A stretch of DNA of 64,000 bases, from assembly GCF_020911925.1 (NCBI RefSeq), contig NZ_CP087134.1, forward strand, positions 1,984,001 to 2,048,000, given 5' to 3'. A program made the position numbers and the translations under genes. The stretch comes from Flavobacterium cupriresistens (lineage in GTDB: Bacteria; Bacteroidota; Bacteroidia; Flavobacteriales; Flavobacteriaceae). This document shows, piece after piece, positions 8,437 to 17,671 of the stretch; within the stretch, counting starts at the first letter, position 1, and the number at the start of each line of letters is the position of its first letter. The notes under the pieces were generated by a model. The model saw only the letters and a list, made by a program, of their open reading frames with translations. It did no database searches and was not told the DNA's origin.

Positions 8437-9896
8437 AAATACTGAAAGACATATTATATAAAGTAGCGATCGAGTCCGTAACAGGTTCGACCGAAATTGC
8501 TATACATAAAATTGAGTTTGATTCCAGAAAAATAGAACAAAACGATGTTTTTGTAGCGATTCGCGGATCGTTGTCTAATGGGCATGACTTTATTGAAAAA
8601 GCGATTGAATTAGGTGCTATTGCAATTATTTGTGACGAATTACCGGAGCAACTTCAAAAAGGAATTACCTATATAAAAGTAGCTGACACTAATACTGCGT
8701 TGGCTTTTATGGCGGCTAATTATTTCGGAGATCCTTCTGAGAAGTTAAAATTAGTAGGGGTAACCGGTACAAATGGAAAAACAACGATTGCTTCCTTATT
8801 GTTTCAATTGTTTGAAAAAGCAGGTTTTAAAGTAGGTCTATTGTCAACTGTAAAAATCATGGTTGATCAAACAGAATATAAAGCAACACATACCACTCCG
8901 GATTCTATTACCATTAATCATTATTTGAATGAAATGGCAGAAGCAGGAGTGACACATTGTTTTATGGAAGTGAGTTCACATGGGATTCATCAAAAACGAA
9001 CAGAAGCATTGCATTTTGTGGGCGGGATTTTTACCAATTTGTCACACGATCATTTAGATTATCATCCGACTTTCGCAGAATACAGAGATGTGAAAAAATC
9101 GTTTTTTGATTCGTTGCCAAAATCAGCTTTCGCATTGTCTAACATTGACGATAAAAACGGAGCTGTAATGTTGCAAAATACAGTGGCGAGAAAGTTGACT
9201 TATGCCTTGAAGTCTTATGCTGATTTTAAAGCACAGATTTTAGAAAGTCAATTGTCCGGTTTGCTGTTAAAAGTAAACGACAATGAAGTTTGGGTAAAGC
9301 TAATCGGAACTTTTAATGCCTACAATGTTTTAGCGATTTACGGAACGGCTGTTGAATTGGGTATGGATAGCCTTGAGGCGTTACGCTTACTGTCTGATTT
9401 AGAGAGTGTTTCGGGTCGTTTTCAGTACATCGTTTCTGAAACGAATATTACGGCAGTGGTAGATTACGCACATACGCCGGATGCTTTGGAAAATGTTTTA
9501 AAAACGATTGATGATATCCGTACTAAAAACGAACAGCTAATAACAGTTGTGGGTTGTGGCGGAAACAGAGACAAAACAAAGAGACCTATTATGGCTAAAA
9601 TTGCTGCAGATCTTAGTGACAAAGCAATTTTAACATCAGATAATCCAAGAAATGAAGATCCGGAAGTGATTTTGGATGAAATGGAACAAGGAGTTGACGG
9701 TCATAATTATAAAAAAATATTAAGGATTACAGATCGTAAGCAAGCTATTAAAACCGCTTGTCAATTGGCACAGCCAAACGATATTATTCTGATTGCAGGA
9801 AAAGGGCATGAAACCTATCAGGAGATAAATGGGGTACGTCATCATTTTGACGATATGGAAACTGTAAAAGAAATTTTGGGTCAACTAAACAAATAA
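8433..9896 (+). CDS. murE: UDP-MurNAc-tripeptide synthetase MurE
   Basis: A 487-residue Mur ligase adding the third amino acid to UDP-MurNAc-L-Ala-D-Glu. The ATP loop is GVTGTNGKTT; the motif TSDNPRNEDP carries the DNPR signature that in known enzymes selects meso-diaminopimelate rather than lysine. The start is GTG 8433, overlapping the ftsI stop by four bases (GTGA), indicating tight coupling. Confidence 0.96.
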   Translation: MKILKDILYKVAIESVTGSTEIAIHKIEFDSRKIEQNDVFVAIRGSLSNGHDFIEKAIELGAIAIICDELPEQLQKGITYIKVADTNTALAFMAANYFGDPSEKLKLVGVTGTNGKTTIASLLFQLFEKAGFKVGLLSTVKIMVDQTEYKATHTTPDSITINHYLNEMAEAGVTHCFMEVSSHGIHQKRTEALHFVGGIFTNLSHDHLDYHPTFAEYRDVKKSFFDSLPKSAFALSNIDDKNGAVMLQNTVARKLTYALKSYADFKAQILESQLSGLLLKVNDNEVWVKLIGTFNAYNVLAIYGTAVELGMDSLEALRLLSDLESVSGRFQYIVSETNITAVVDYAHTPDALENVLKTIDDIRTKNEQLITVVGCGGNRDKTKRPIMAKIAADLSDKAILTSDNPRNEDPEVILDEMEQGVDGHNYKKILRITDRKQAIKTACQLAQPNDIILIAGKGHETYQEINGVRHHFDDMETVKEILGQLNK

Positions 9897-9927
9897 TAAT
9901 CAGTTTCAGGATTCGAAAAGACCATTA

Positions 9928-9945
9928 TTGGAATTTGGAATTTTA
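9928..9945. repeat. Single TTGGAATTTGGAATTTT repeat unit
   Basis: A lone unit of the TTCCAAAT/ATTTGGAA family lies between murE and mraY inside the operon. No complementary arm is nearby, so no terminator is expected here. Confidence 0.6.
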
Positions 9946-9970
9946 AAAATTGAATTTTAAAATAAAAGAT

Positions 9971-11200
9971 ATGTTATACTATTTATTTGAATATTTAGAC
10001 AAAACGTTAGATATACCGGGAACGGGAGTTTTTCAGTACATCACTTTCAGATCGGCTTTGGCATTGATGCTTTCATTGCTTTTGTCGACGATTTACGGAA
10101 AAAGAATTATTAACTTTTTACGCAATCAGCAAGTGGGAGAAACCGTTCGTGAGTTAGGTCTTGCAGGTCAGAATGAAAAAGCGGGAACTCCGACAATGGG
10201 GGGACTTATTATCATTTTTGCAACACTTGTTCCGGTTTTGTTATTTGCACGTTTGCATAATATTTACATCGTATTGCTTATTGTAACAACTCTTTGGATG
10301 GGGACAATTGGTTTTGTGGATGATTATATCAAAATATTCAAAAAAGACAAACAAGGTCTTAAAGGAATTTTTAAAGTTATTGGTCAGGTAGGTTTAGGAG
10401 TTATTGTAGGAGCGGTTTTGTATTTCAATCCTGCCGTAACAGTACGCACGGATACCGGAAGAACGGACATTTACAAGACTGCAGGTACGACAGTAGTTTT
10501 ACCAACACCGGTAGAAGAAAAATCAACGGCAACCACCATTCCTTTCGTTAAAAATAATGAGTTTGATTATGCAGAACTTTTAGCGTGGACAGGGGAAGGA
10601 TATGAAAAATGGGCTTGGTTGATTTTTATTCCGGTAGTTATTTTTATTATCACAGCCGTTTCCAATGGTGCGAATCTGACGGATGGAATAGATGGGCTCG
10701 CCGCGGGAACGTCAGCGATTTCGGTGCTCGCTCTCGGAATATTTACGTTTGTTTCGGGAAATATAATTTTTTCAAATTATCTCAATATAATGTATATCCC
10801 CAATTCGGGAGAAATGACGGTTTTTATTTCTGCTTTTGTAGGAGCGTTGATCGGATTTCTTTGGTACAATTCGTACCCCGCCTCTGTTTTTATGGGAGAT
10901 ACAGGAAGTTTAACGATTGGTGGAATCATTGCTGTTTTGGCCATCGCAGTTCGCAAAGAATTACTGATTCCTTTATTGTGCGGAATCTTTTTGGTAGAGA
11001 ATTTCTCAGTGGTTTTACAAGTGAGTTATTTTAAGTTTACCAAAAAGCGTTTCGGTGAAGGTCGCAGGATTTTCCTGATGTCGCCTTTACATCATCACTA
11101 TCAGAAGAAAGGATATCATGAAAGTAAAATTGTAACCCGATTCTGGATTGTTGCCATCATGTTAGCCATATTATCAATCGTTACTTTAAAACTAAGATAG
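9971..11200 (+). CDS. mraY: Phospho-N-acetylmuramoyl-pentapeptide transferase MraY
   Basis: A 409-residue polytopic enzyme making lipid I from UDP-MurNAc-pentapeptide and undecaprenyl phosphate. Visible are [17 protein letters not shown] (the catalytic Asp-Asp region), the [12 protein letters not shown] loop, and [15 protein letters not shown]. Start ATG 9971 ([12 protein letters not shown]) fits the family; the frame is open back to a TTG at 9950 but that would lie in repeat sequence. The roughly 60-residue periplasmic insertion after residue 150 is typical of Bacteroidota. Confidence 0.96.
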   Translation: MLYYLFEYLDKTLDIPGTGVFQYITFRSALALMLSLLLSTIYGKRIINFLRNQQVGETVRELGLAGQNEKAGTPTMGGLIIIFATLVPVLLFARLHNIYIVLLIVTTLWMGTIGFVDDYIKIFKKDKQGLKGIFKVIGQVGLGVIVGAVLYFNPAVTVRTDTGRTDIYKTAGTTVVLPTPVEEKSTATTIPFVKNNEFDYAELLAWTGEGYEKWAWLIFIPVVIFIITAVSNGANLTDGIDGLAAGTSAISVLALGIFTFVSGNIIFSNYLNIMYIPNSGEMTVFISAFVGALIGFLWYNSYPASVFMGDTGSLTIGGIIAVLAIAVRKELLIPLLCGIFLVENFSVVLQVSYFKFTKKRFGEGRRIFLMSPLHHHYQKKGYHESKIVTRFWIVAIMLAILSIVTLKLR

Positions 11201-11206
11201 ATTTTA

Positions 11207-11667
11207 AATTAAAAATTGAGAATTAAAAATTAAAAATTGATGTAGTTGTTGAGGATGAAAGAAAATGTTATTCAGGATAAATAATTTCTTTTTGCAGTAC
11301 GAATTATCAACTTGTACAAGCATCTGACTGCAGTAAAAAAGGAATTTGTTTTAAGTAAACAAATTTTAAGATGTGGCACTTCGATTGGAGCAAATGTTGA
11401 AGAATCAATTGGAGGACGTTCAGATAAAGAGTTTCTGTTTAAGCTTGAAATTTCATATAAAGAAGCAAGAGAAACAATTTATTGGTTAAAATTATTAAAA
11501 GCAACAGATTATATCTCTGTAAATGAATTTGAGAGTATTTATGCTGAAGCGGATGAAATTTGTAGAATACTGGCGAAAATTATAATAACCTTAAAAGGAA
11601 AATAGTAAATCGATTAAAAGTTGAGATTTTAGAAGATTTTTTAATTTTTAATTTACAATTTTTAATT
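11207..11667. repeat. 27-bp imperfect inverted repeats flanking the four-helix-bundle gene
   Basis: 11207-11233 (AATTAAAAATTGAGAATTAA...) is complementary to 11641-11667 with about two mismatches. The pair brackets the broken gene, beginning 6 bases after the mraY stop and ending 9 bases before the murD start. The layout looks like a cassette inserted into the dcw operon; low complexity makes chance similarity possible. Confidence 0.55.
11255..11605 (+). pseudogene. Four-helix-bundle (23S rRNA IVS-type) protein gene with an internal stop
   Basis: From ATG 11255 the frame reads MKENVIQDK, TAA (11282-11284), then FLFAVRIINLYKHL and on without shift to 11605. The part after the stop (SKQILRCGTSIGANVEE, the AxxREx and YWLKLLKATDYI region) is the TIGR02436-type four-helix bundle family, whose members usually begin K-(S/T)-F-x-FA-(V/L)-R-I. 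The TAA thus stands where Ser (TCA) is expected: a single-base nonsense change. A truncated product from TTG 11312 (97 residues) is possible. Function of the family is unknown. Confidence 0.8.
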
Positions 11668-11676
11668 GTACAGCAT

Positions 11677-13008
11677 ATGAGACTAGTAGTTTTAGGTGGA
11701 GGAGAAAGTGGTGTAGGTACCGCTATTCTGGGTAAGAAAAAAGGATATGAGGTTTTTGTATCCGATTTCGGAAAGATTAAGGAAAGTTACAAAGAAGTTC
11801 TTGTCATTAACGGAATTGCCTGGGAAGAGGAGAAACATACCGAAAACCTGATTTTGAATGCCGATGTGGTCATGAAAAGCCCCGGAATTCCTGAGAAATC
11901 ACCGATAGTAAAAAAGCTTATCGAAGCAGGAGTTAAGGTAATTTCGGAAATCGAGTTTGCAAAACCTTTTACAGAAGCCTTAACAATTGGGATCACCGGA
12001 AGTAACGGAAAGACAACCACGACAATGTTAACCCATCACCTGTTAAAATCAGCTGGTTTAAATGTTGGTTTGGGCGGTAACATCGGAAAAAGCTTTGCCT
12101 GGCAGGTAGCCGAAAATAAGTTTGATGCCTATGTGCTCGAATTAAGTAGTTTTCAGCTGGATGGAATTATAGATTACAGGCCGGATATAGCCATAATTAC
12201 AAATATTAGTCCCGATCATTTAGACCGCTACGAATATAAGTATGAAAATTATATCAATTCGAAGTTTCGAATAACAATGAACCAAACTGAAAGTGATTAT
12301 CTCATTTACGATGCAGACGACGAGGCAATTGCAGAATGGTTAAAGAACAATACAACAAAAGCAAAATTAATTCCTTTTTCATTGACTAAAAAAGTGGACG
12401 AAGGAGCTTCTATAAACAACAACAAAATGGAAATAAAGATTAACCAAGAAGAGTTTACAATGGAGACCGAACACATTGCGTTAGAAGGAAAACATAACAT
12501 GAAAAACGCAATGGCAGCAAGCTCTGTAGCGAAATTGATGCAAATCAGAAATGCAACGATTCGCGAAAGTTTATCTAATTTTCAAGGTGTTGAACACCGT
12601 TTAGAAAAAGTATTGAAAATTCAAAACGTTCAATATATCAACGATTCAAAAGCAACAAATGTAAACGCTACTTTTTTTGCTTTAGACAGTATGAATATTC
12701 CAACGGTATGGATTGTTGGTGGAGTTGATAAAGGAAACGATTATAACGAATTGATGTCATTGGTTCGTGAGAAAGTAAAAGCAATTATCTGTTTAGGTAT
12801 TGACAATAGAAAAATAATAGAAGCGTTTGGTAATGTGGTGGATATCATGGTAGAAGTAAACAACATGAACGATGCCGTAAAAACAGCCCAACGCCTAACA
12901 GAAAAAGGGGATGCTGTTTTATTATCTCCGGCTTGCGCAAGTTTCGATTTATTCGAAAGCTACGAAGACAGAGGGAAGCAGTTTAAGCAAGCCGTCCATA
13001 ACCTGTAA
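11677..13008 (+). CDS. murD: UDP-MurNAc-L-alanine:D-glutamate ligase MurD
   Basis: A 443-residue Mur ligase adding D-glutamate. It has the N-terminal nucleotide-binding LVVLGGGESGVGTA, the ATP loop GITGSNGKTTTT, the YVLELSSFQLD motif, ISPDHLDRY, and the C-terminal LLSPACASFDLFESYEDRG signature. Cytoplasmic. It is the first gene after the interrupting cassette, so its expression may depend on read-through from mraY. Confidence 0.96.
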   Translation: MRLVVLGGGESGVGTAILGKKKGYEVFVSDFGKIKESYKEVLVINGIAWEEEKHTENLILNADVVMKSPGIPEKSPIVKKLIEAGVKVISEIEFAKPFTEALTIGITGSNGKTTTTMLTHHLLKSAGLNVGLGGNIGKSFAWQVAENKFDAYVLELSSFQLDGIIDYRPDIAIITNISPDHLDRYEYKYENYINSKFRITMNQTESDYLIYDADDEAIAEWLKNNTTKAKLIPFSLTKKVDEGASINNNKMEIKINQEEFTMETEHIALEGKHNMKNAMAASSVAKLMQIRNATIRESLSNFQGVEHRLEKVLKIQNVQYINDSKATNVNATFFALDSMNIPTVWIVGGVDKGNDYNELMSLVREKVKAIICLGIDNRKIIEAFGNVVDIMVEVNNMNDAVKTAQRLTEKGDAVLLSPACASFDLFESYEDRGKQFKQAVHNL

Positions 13009-13017
13009 AAGTTTAAA

Positions 13018-13076
13018 GTTTCAGGTTTCACGTTTCAAGTTCTGAAACGAGAAACCTGAAACCTGAAACCTGAAAC
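13018..13076. repeat. GAAACCT repeat hairpin
   Basis: GTTTCAGGTTTC on the left faces three tandem copies of GAAACCT on the right, giving an imperfect stem-loop between murD and ftsW. Copies of the same unit are at 48409-48436 and 49035-49057. Confidence 0.65.
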
Positions 13077-13103
13077 AAAAAAACGTTAAACAAAATTTTG
13101 ATT

Positions 13104-14423
13104 ATGAAAGAACTAGTTAACAAATTAAAAGGAGACAGAGTAATATGGTCATTCGTGGCTTTATTGGCGCTGTTTTCGTTTATGCCTGTTTTTAGTGCAA
13201 GTAGTAATCTGGCGTATATTGGTCATGGAACTGGAAATACGTTGGGGTATTTGGTAAAACACTTGGCGCACATTTGCATCGGATTCTTGATTATCTATTG
13301 GGTGCACCGAGTACCGTATCATTATTTCAGAGCGATTTCTAAGATAGCGCTTCCGGTAGTTTGGATTTTATTGCTTTATACCTTGTTGAAAGGAACGGTT
13401 ATTGCCGGTGCCAATGCAAGTCGTTGGATTCAGGTGCCGTTTATCGGAATTACGTTTCAGACATCAACATTAGCCTCTATCGTATTGTTTATATATGTAG
13501 CGCGTTATTTGTCTAAAACCAAGGAAGAAGGAGAGCCTTTTCAGGTTTCGTTTGTGCAATTATGGATTCCGGTTTTTATTACGTTAGCCTTGATTTTACC
13601 AGCCAACTTTTCGACGACAGCGTTGATTTTTTCAATGGTAATTATGTTGACTTTCATTGGTAAATATCCAATTAAATATATTGCCTTTATTATAGGTTCG
13701 GGGATTGCGATGTTGTTGTTTTTCCTTTTGATTGCGAAAGCATTTCCGGATTCAAGATTCTTTAGCAGAGTAGGTACATGGGGAAGTCGTATCGAAAACT
13801 TTACGACAGACAAACCCGATGAAGATGACTATCAGATTGAGAAAGCAAAAATCGCAATTGCATCCGGAAGATTAGGCGGTTTAGGCCCCGGTAAAAGTGT
13901 TCAGAAAAACTTTTTGCCACAATCTTCTTCCGATTTTATTTATGCAATTGTTGTAGAAGAATACGGTTTGGTGGGCGGAGTTTCCATATTGGTTTTGTAC
14001 TTGTTGCTGTTGTTCCGATTTGTGATCGCCTCACATAAAGCGACTACCCTATTTGGGAAATTAGTCGTCGTCGGGCTCGGTTTTCCGATGATATTTCAGG
14101 CGATGATCAATATGGCGGTAGCGGTTGAATTATTACCTGTGACAGGACAAACACTTCCGTTGATTAGTAGTGGAGGTAGTTCGATCTGGATGACGTGTTT
14201 CTCTCTTGGAATTATTATCAGTGTAACAAAGAAAGAGGAAGAAATTGCTGAAGTTCAGGAAGAAAAAGAAAGAAGAAAAGTAGCCTTGCAAAGGTTAATA
14301 GATAAACAATTGGCAGAGGAAAATTTGGCTAATGAGGAAAGTGAAGAAATGTATCGCGAAGAGCCAATGTATTCGATAGAAGACAATTCTAAAAATCCAA
14401 TGAATGCAGTATTAAACAGATAA
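13104..14423 (+). CDS. ftsW: Lipid II polymerase / division protein FtsW
   Basis: A 439-residue SEDS glycosyltransferase with about ten membrane segments. Visible are ANASRWIQVPFIGITFQ, the GGLGPGKSVQKNFLPQSSSDFIYAIVVEEYG signature (described here in part: LPQSSSDFIYA) and LPLISSGGSS near the end. It polymerises septal glycan with the FtsI transpeptidase. Start ATG 13104 (MKELVNKLKGDR) chosen over the TTG six bases upstream. The charged cytoplasmic tail (about 390-439) is Glu-rich. Confidence 0.95.
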   Translation: MKELVNKLKGDRVIWSFVALLALFSFMPVFSASSNLAYIGHGTGNTLGYLVKHLAHICIGFLIIYWVHRVPYHYFRAISKIALPVVWILLLYTLLKGTVIAGANASRWIQVPFIGITFQTSTLASIVLFIYVARYLSKTKEEGEPFQVSFVQLWIPVFITLALILPANFSTTALIFSMVIMLTFIGKYPIKYIAFIIGSGIAMLLFFLLIAKAFPDSRFFSRVGTWGSRIENFTTDKPDEDDYQIEKAKIAIASGRLGGLGPGKSVQKNFLPQSSSDFIYAIVVEEYGLVGGVSILVLYLLLLFRFVIASHKATTLFGKLVVVGLGFPMIFQAMINMAVAVELLPVTGQTLPLISSGGSSIWMTCFSLGIIISVTKKEEEIAEVQEEKERRKVALQRLIDKQLAEENLANEESEEMYREEPMYSIEDNSKNPMNAVLNR

Positions 14424-14469
14424 AATAATTAAAAGAATAGTTTTTAAAACGTTGTAACTTTTAAAAAAT

Positions 14470-15558
14470 ATGACAAAGTATAAATTCATACTAAGTGGTG
14501 GTGGGACTGGAGGACATATTTATCCTGCAATTGCGATTGCAAACGAGTTAAAGTTACAATTTCCTGATGCTGAATTTCTTTTTGTTGGAGCTAAAGACAA
14601 AATGGAAATGCAAAAAGTGCCTCAGGCTGGTTACAAAATAAAAGGACTTTGGATTGCCGGATTACAACGAAAGTTAACATTACAAAATATGATGTTTCCT
14701 TTAAAATTGGCAACAAGTTTGCTAGAGTCAAGAAAGATAATTAAAAAGTTCAAACCAAATGTTGTAATAGGCACCGGAGGTTTTGCCAGTGGACCTTTAT
14801 TGCAGGCGGCGGGTTCGGCTGGGATTCCAACCGTGATTCAGGAGCAGAATTCATTTCCCGGGATTACCAATAAATTATTGAGTAAAAAAGCGAGTGCAAT
14901 TTGTGTGGCCTATGAAAATTTGGAACGCTTTTTTCCTAAAGAAAAAATTGTGCTGACGGGAAACCCGGTTCGTCAGGATTTAATTGATATTCATAGTAAG
15001 AGAGACGAAGCGATTGCTTTCTATGGTTTAGATCCGAACAAAAAGACACTGTTGGTTTTAGGCGGAAGTCTGGGAGCCAGAAGAGTCAATCAGTTAATTG
15101 AAAAAGAATTAGAAAGTATGCTTTCGCAGGGCGTTCAGGTGATCTGGCAATGTGGGAAATTATACTTCGAAGACTATAAAAAGTACAATCAGCCCAATGT
15201 AAAAGTGGTTGATTTTATTGAAAGAATGGATTTTGTCTATGCTGCGGCCGATGTGATTATTTCAAGAGCAGGAGCATCATCAGTTTCGGAATTGTGTATT
15301 GTCGGGAAACCGGTAATTTTTATTCCGTCACCCAATGTAGCAGAAGATCATCAGACTAAAAATGCGCAGGCAATAGTAGAGGCTAAAGGCGCTATTTTGT
15401 TGAAAGAATCAGAATTGGACAGTCAGTTTAGTATTGTTTTTGAAGCTTTATTGAAAGACGAAGGAAAACAAAAACAATTGAGTGTAAATATAAAACGATT
15501 GGCAATGCCAAAAGCAACGCAGCATATTGTGGCAGAAATCGTAAAGTTAATCAAATAA
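14470..15558 (+). CDS. murG: UDP-GlcNAc:lipid I transferase MurG
   Basis: A 362-residue GT28 glycosyltransferase forming lipid II at the inner membrane face. The N-terminal [16 protein letters not shown] loop, [12 protein letters not shown], and the C-terminal [23 protein letters not shown] and [14 protein letters not shown] motifs are all present. Normal length. It is followed by murC after 48 bases. Confidence 0.96.
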   Translation: MTKYKFILSGGGTGGHIYPAIAIANELKLQFPDAEFLFVGAKDKMEMQKVPQAGYKIKGLWIAGLQRKLTLQNMMFPLKLATSLLESRKIIKKFKPNVVIGTGGFASGPLLQAAGSAGIPTVIQEQNSFPGITNKLLSKKASAICVAYENLERFFPKEKIVLTGNPVRQDLIDIHSKRDEAIAFYGLDPNKKTLLVLGGSLGARRVNQLIEKELESMLSQGVQVIWQCGKLYFEDYKKYNQPNVKVVDFIERMDFVYAAADVIISRAGASSVSELCIVGKPVIFIPSPNVAEDHQTKNAQAIVEAKGAILLKESELDSQFSIVFEALLKDEGKQKQLSVNIKRLAMPKATQHIVAEIVKLIK

Positions 15559-15606
15559 TAAAATCGAGCTAAAGGCATATAACCTAAAGCTTAAAGCAGA
15601 ATTAAA

Positions 15607-16956
15607 ATGAATTTAAATCAAATACAAAACGTTTATTTTATAGGTATTGGAGGCATCGGAATGAGTGCCCTGGCCCGCTATTTCAAATACATCGGGAAAC
15701 AGGTTTCAGGTTACGATAAAACGCCATCAATGCTAACGAATGAGTTGATTGAAAGTGGTATTGACATTCATTTTGAGGATAATATCAATTTGATTCCGAG
15801 TGATTATTATGTAGAGAATACGTTGGTGATTTTTACACCGGCGGTACCCAAATCACACGCAGAATGGAATTATTTTACAGAAAGACAGTATGTGATTAAA
15901 AAACGTGCTGAAGTTTTAGGAATTATTACCAAAGATACTTTTTGTTTTGCTGTTGCAGGAACGCATGGAAAAACAACAACATCAAGTATTTTAGGACATA
16001 TTTTATACGAAAGCGGTGCTGATGTTACGGCTTTTGTGGGTGGAATTGTGGAAAACTACAACTCGAATTTAATTGGAAACGGAAAGACAGTAACGGTAGT
16101 AGAAGCGGATGAATTTGACAGATCGTTTTTGCATTTGCACCCGGATATCGCTTGTGTGACTTCAATGGATGCGGATCACCTGGATATTTACGGGACAAGT
16201 GAGGCTATCGAAGCTTCTTTTGTAGAATTTGCTTCTAAAGTGGAAAATAAAAATAATCTCTTTATAACCAAAGAATTACCTCTTGAAGGCGTTCAATGTG
16301 CTATAAATGAAGAGGCGGTATATAAGGCGTTTAATGTTCGTATAGAAAATGCCAGTTATGTTTTTGATGTGCAAACACCAACTGAAACAATGAAAGACCT
16401 GCGTTTTGGATTGCCGGGAAAACACAATTTAATGAATGGATTGATGGCTATTGCAATGGCTAAAACCTTTGGCACCCCGACCGACTCCATTGCAAGAGCC
16501 ATTGGCTCATTCAACGGAATCAGAAGGCGTTTTTCATATCAGATCAAAACAGACGAACTGGTTTATATAGACGATTATGCACATCATCCAACGGAGATAA
16601 ATGCAGTGCATCAGGCCGTTAGGGAGTTGTATCCCGGTCGTAAAGTATTGGCGATTTTTCAGCCCCATTTATTCAGCAGAACCAAAGATTTTGCGGATGG
16701 ATTTGCCGAAAGTTTGTCGGCTTTTGATGAAGTGTTATTGATGGATATTTACCCGGCCAGAGAGCTTCCTATGGAGGGAGTTACGTCAGAATGGTTGTTG
16801 GGAAAAATGACGAATTCGAACAAAAGAATTGTTGCAAAAAATGATTTATTAGCGTCAATCAAAGCCAGTGATGCGCCAATAATTGTAACAATAGGAGCTG
16901 GAGATATTGGTGAAATGGTTCCATCAATCAAAAAAATGCTAAATGAAACTATTTAA
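15607..16956 (+). CDS. murC: UDP-MurNAc:L-alanine ligase MurC
   Basis: A 449-residue Mur ligase adding the first amino acid. It has FIGIGGIGMSALAR, the ATP loop AGTHGKTTTSS, VVEADEFDRSFL, MDADHLDIYG and IDDYAHHPTEINA. Cytoplasmic. The last 14 bases overlap ftsQ. Confidence 0.96.
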   Translation: MNLNQIQNVYFIGIGGIGMSALARYFKYIGKQVSGYDKTPSMLTNELIESGIDIHFEDNINLIPSDYYVENTLVIFTPAVPKSHAEWNYFTERQYVIKKRAEVLGIITKDTFCFAVAGTHGKTTTSSILGHILYESGADVTAFVGGIVENYNSNLIGNGKTVTVVEADEFDRSFLHLHPDIACVTSMDADHLDIYGTSEAIEASFVEFASKVENKNNLFITKELPLEGVQCAINEEAVYKAFNVRIENASYVFDVQTPTETMKDLRFGLPGKHNLMNGLMAIAMAKTFGTPTDSIARAIGSFNGIRRRFSYQIKTDELVYIDDYAHHPTEINAVHQAVRELYPGRKVLAIFQPHLFSRTKDFADGFAESLSAFDEVLLMDIYPARELPMEGVTSEWLLGKMTNSNKRIVAKNDLLASIKASDAPIIVTIGAGDIGEMVPSIKKMLNETI

Positions 16957-17665
16957 TTGGATAAATATTCGGTTAATTCTCATTTTTGGGCTGGTACTTT
17001 TTTTGTATTCGTTCGCTCAGCATCGGAATGGGAATAGAAATTTAAGAAAATCTACGGTTGTTTTTGTAGGAGAAAATACGCTTTTTGTGAAGCCTGAGAC
17101 GGTTAATAAATTGTTGATAGAAAATAAAAAAGATGCTTCCAGTATCCGAAAAGATGAACTAGATTTGAATAAGATTGAGAAAACCCTTGATGCGCAAGAC
17201 ATGATTGAGAAGTCAGATGTTTTTGTAAGTATCGACGGGGTTCTAAAAGCGACCGTAAAACAGAAGACCCCGATTGCCCGTATTTACGATGGTGATAGGT
17301 CTTTTTATATTGACTATGAGGGGAATAAAATGCCCTTGTCTGACAATTTTACGGCGCGAGTTCCGCTTGTTTCCGGGGCAATAAATGAAAAAAATAACGA
17401 AGATTTAGCTACCCTATTTCGCACAATTTATGACGATGCGTTTTTGAAAAAAAACATCATTGCAATACAAATTATGCCTAATGGTAGCTTAAAAATGTTT
17501 AATAGAAATTATAATTACTTCATCGATTTTGGCAGAACGATGAATGTTGATAAAAAATTCAGAAACTATAAAGCCTTTTTTCAAAAAGCAGTTTTAGATA
17601 GTTCGTTATACAAATACACAAAGATTGACCTTAGGTTTACGGAACAAGTAGTTTGCACAAAATAA
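16943..17665 (+). CDS. ftsQ: Cell division protein FtsQ
   Basis: A 240-residue bitopic protein: one membrane segment near residues 8-26 (IRLILIFGLVLFLYSFA), then a periplasmic POTRA/beta region (IEKSDVFVSIDGVLKATVKQKTPIARI) and a C-terminal YTKIDLRFTEQVVC strand. Size and position between murC and ftsA fit FtsQ, the FtsL/FtsB partner. It starts inside murC. Confidence 0.9.
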   Translation: MKLFNWINIRLILIFGLVLFLYSFAQHRNGNRNLRKSTVVFVGENTLFVKPETVNKLLIENKKDASSIRKDELDLNKIEKTLDAQDMIEKSDVFVSIDGVLKATVKQKTPIARIYDGDRSFYIDYEGNKMPLSDNFTARVPLVSGAINEKNNEDLATLFRTIYDDAFLKKNIIAIQIMPNGSLKMFNRNYNYFIDFGRTMNVDKKFRNYKAFFQKAVLDSSLYKYTKIDLRFTEQVVCTK

Positions 17666-17671
17666 TAGAAA

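Noticed and set aside
10609..11034. 141-residue frame inside mraY
   Set aside because: Another frame of a conserved gene; aromatic-rich nonsense composition.
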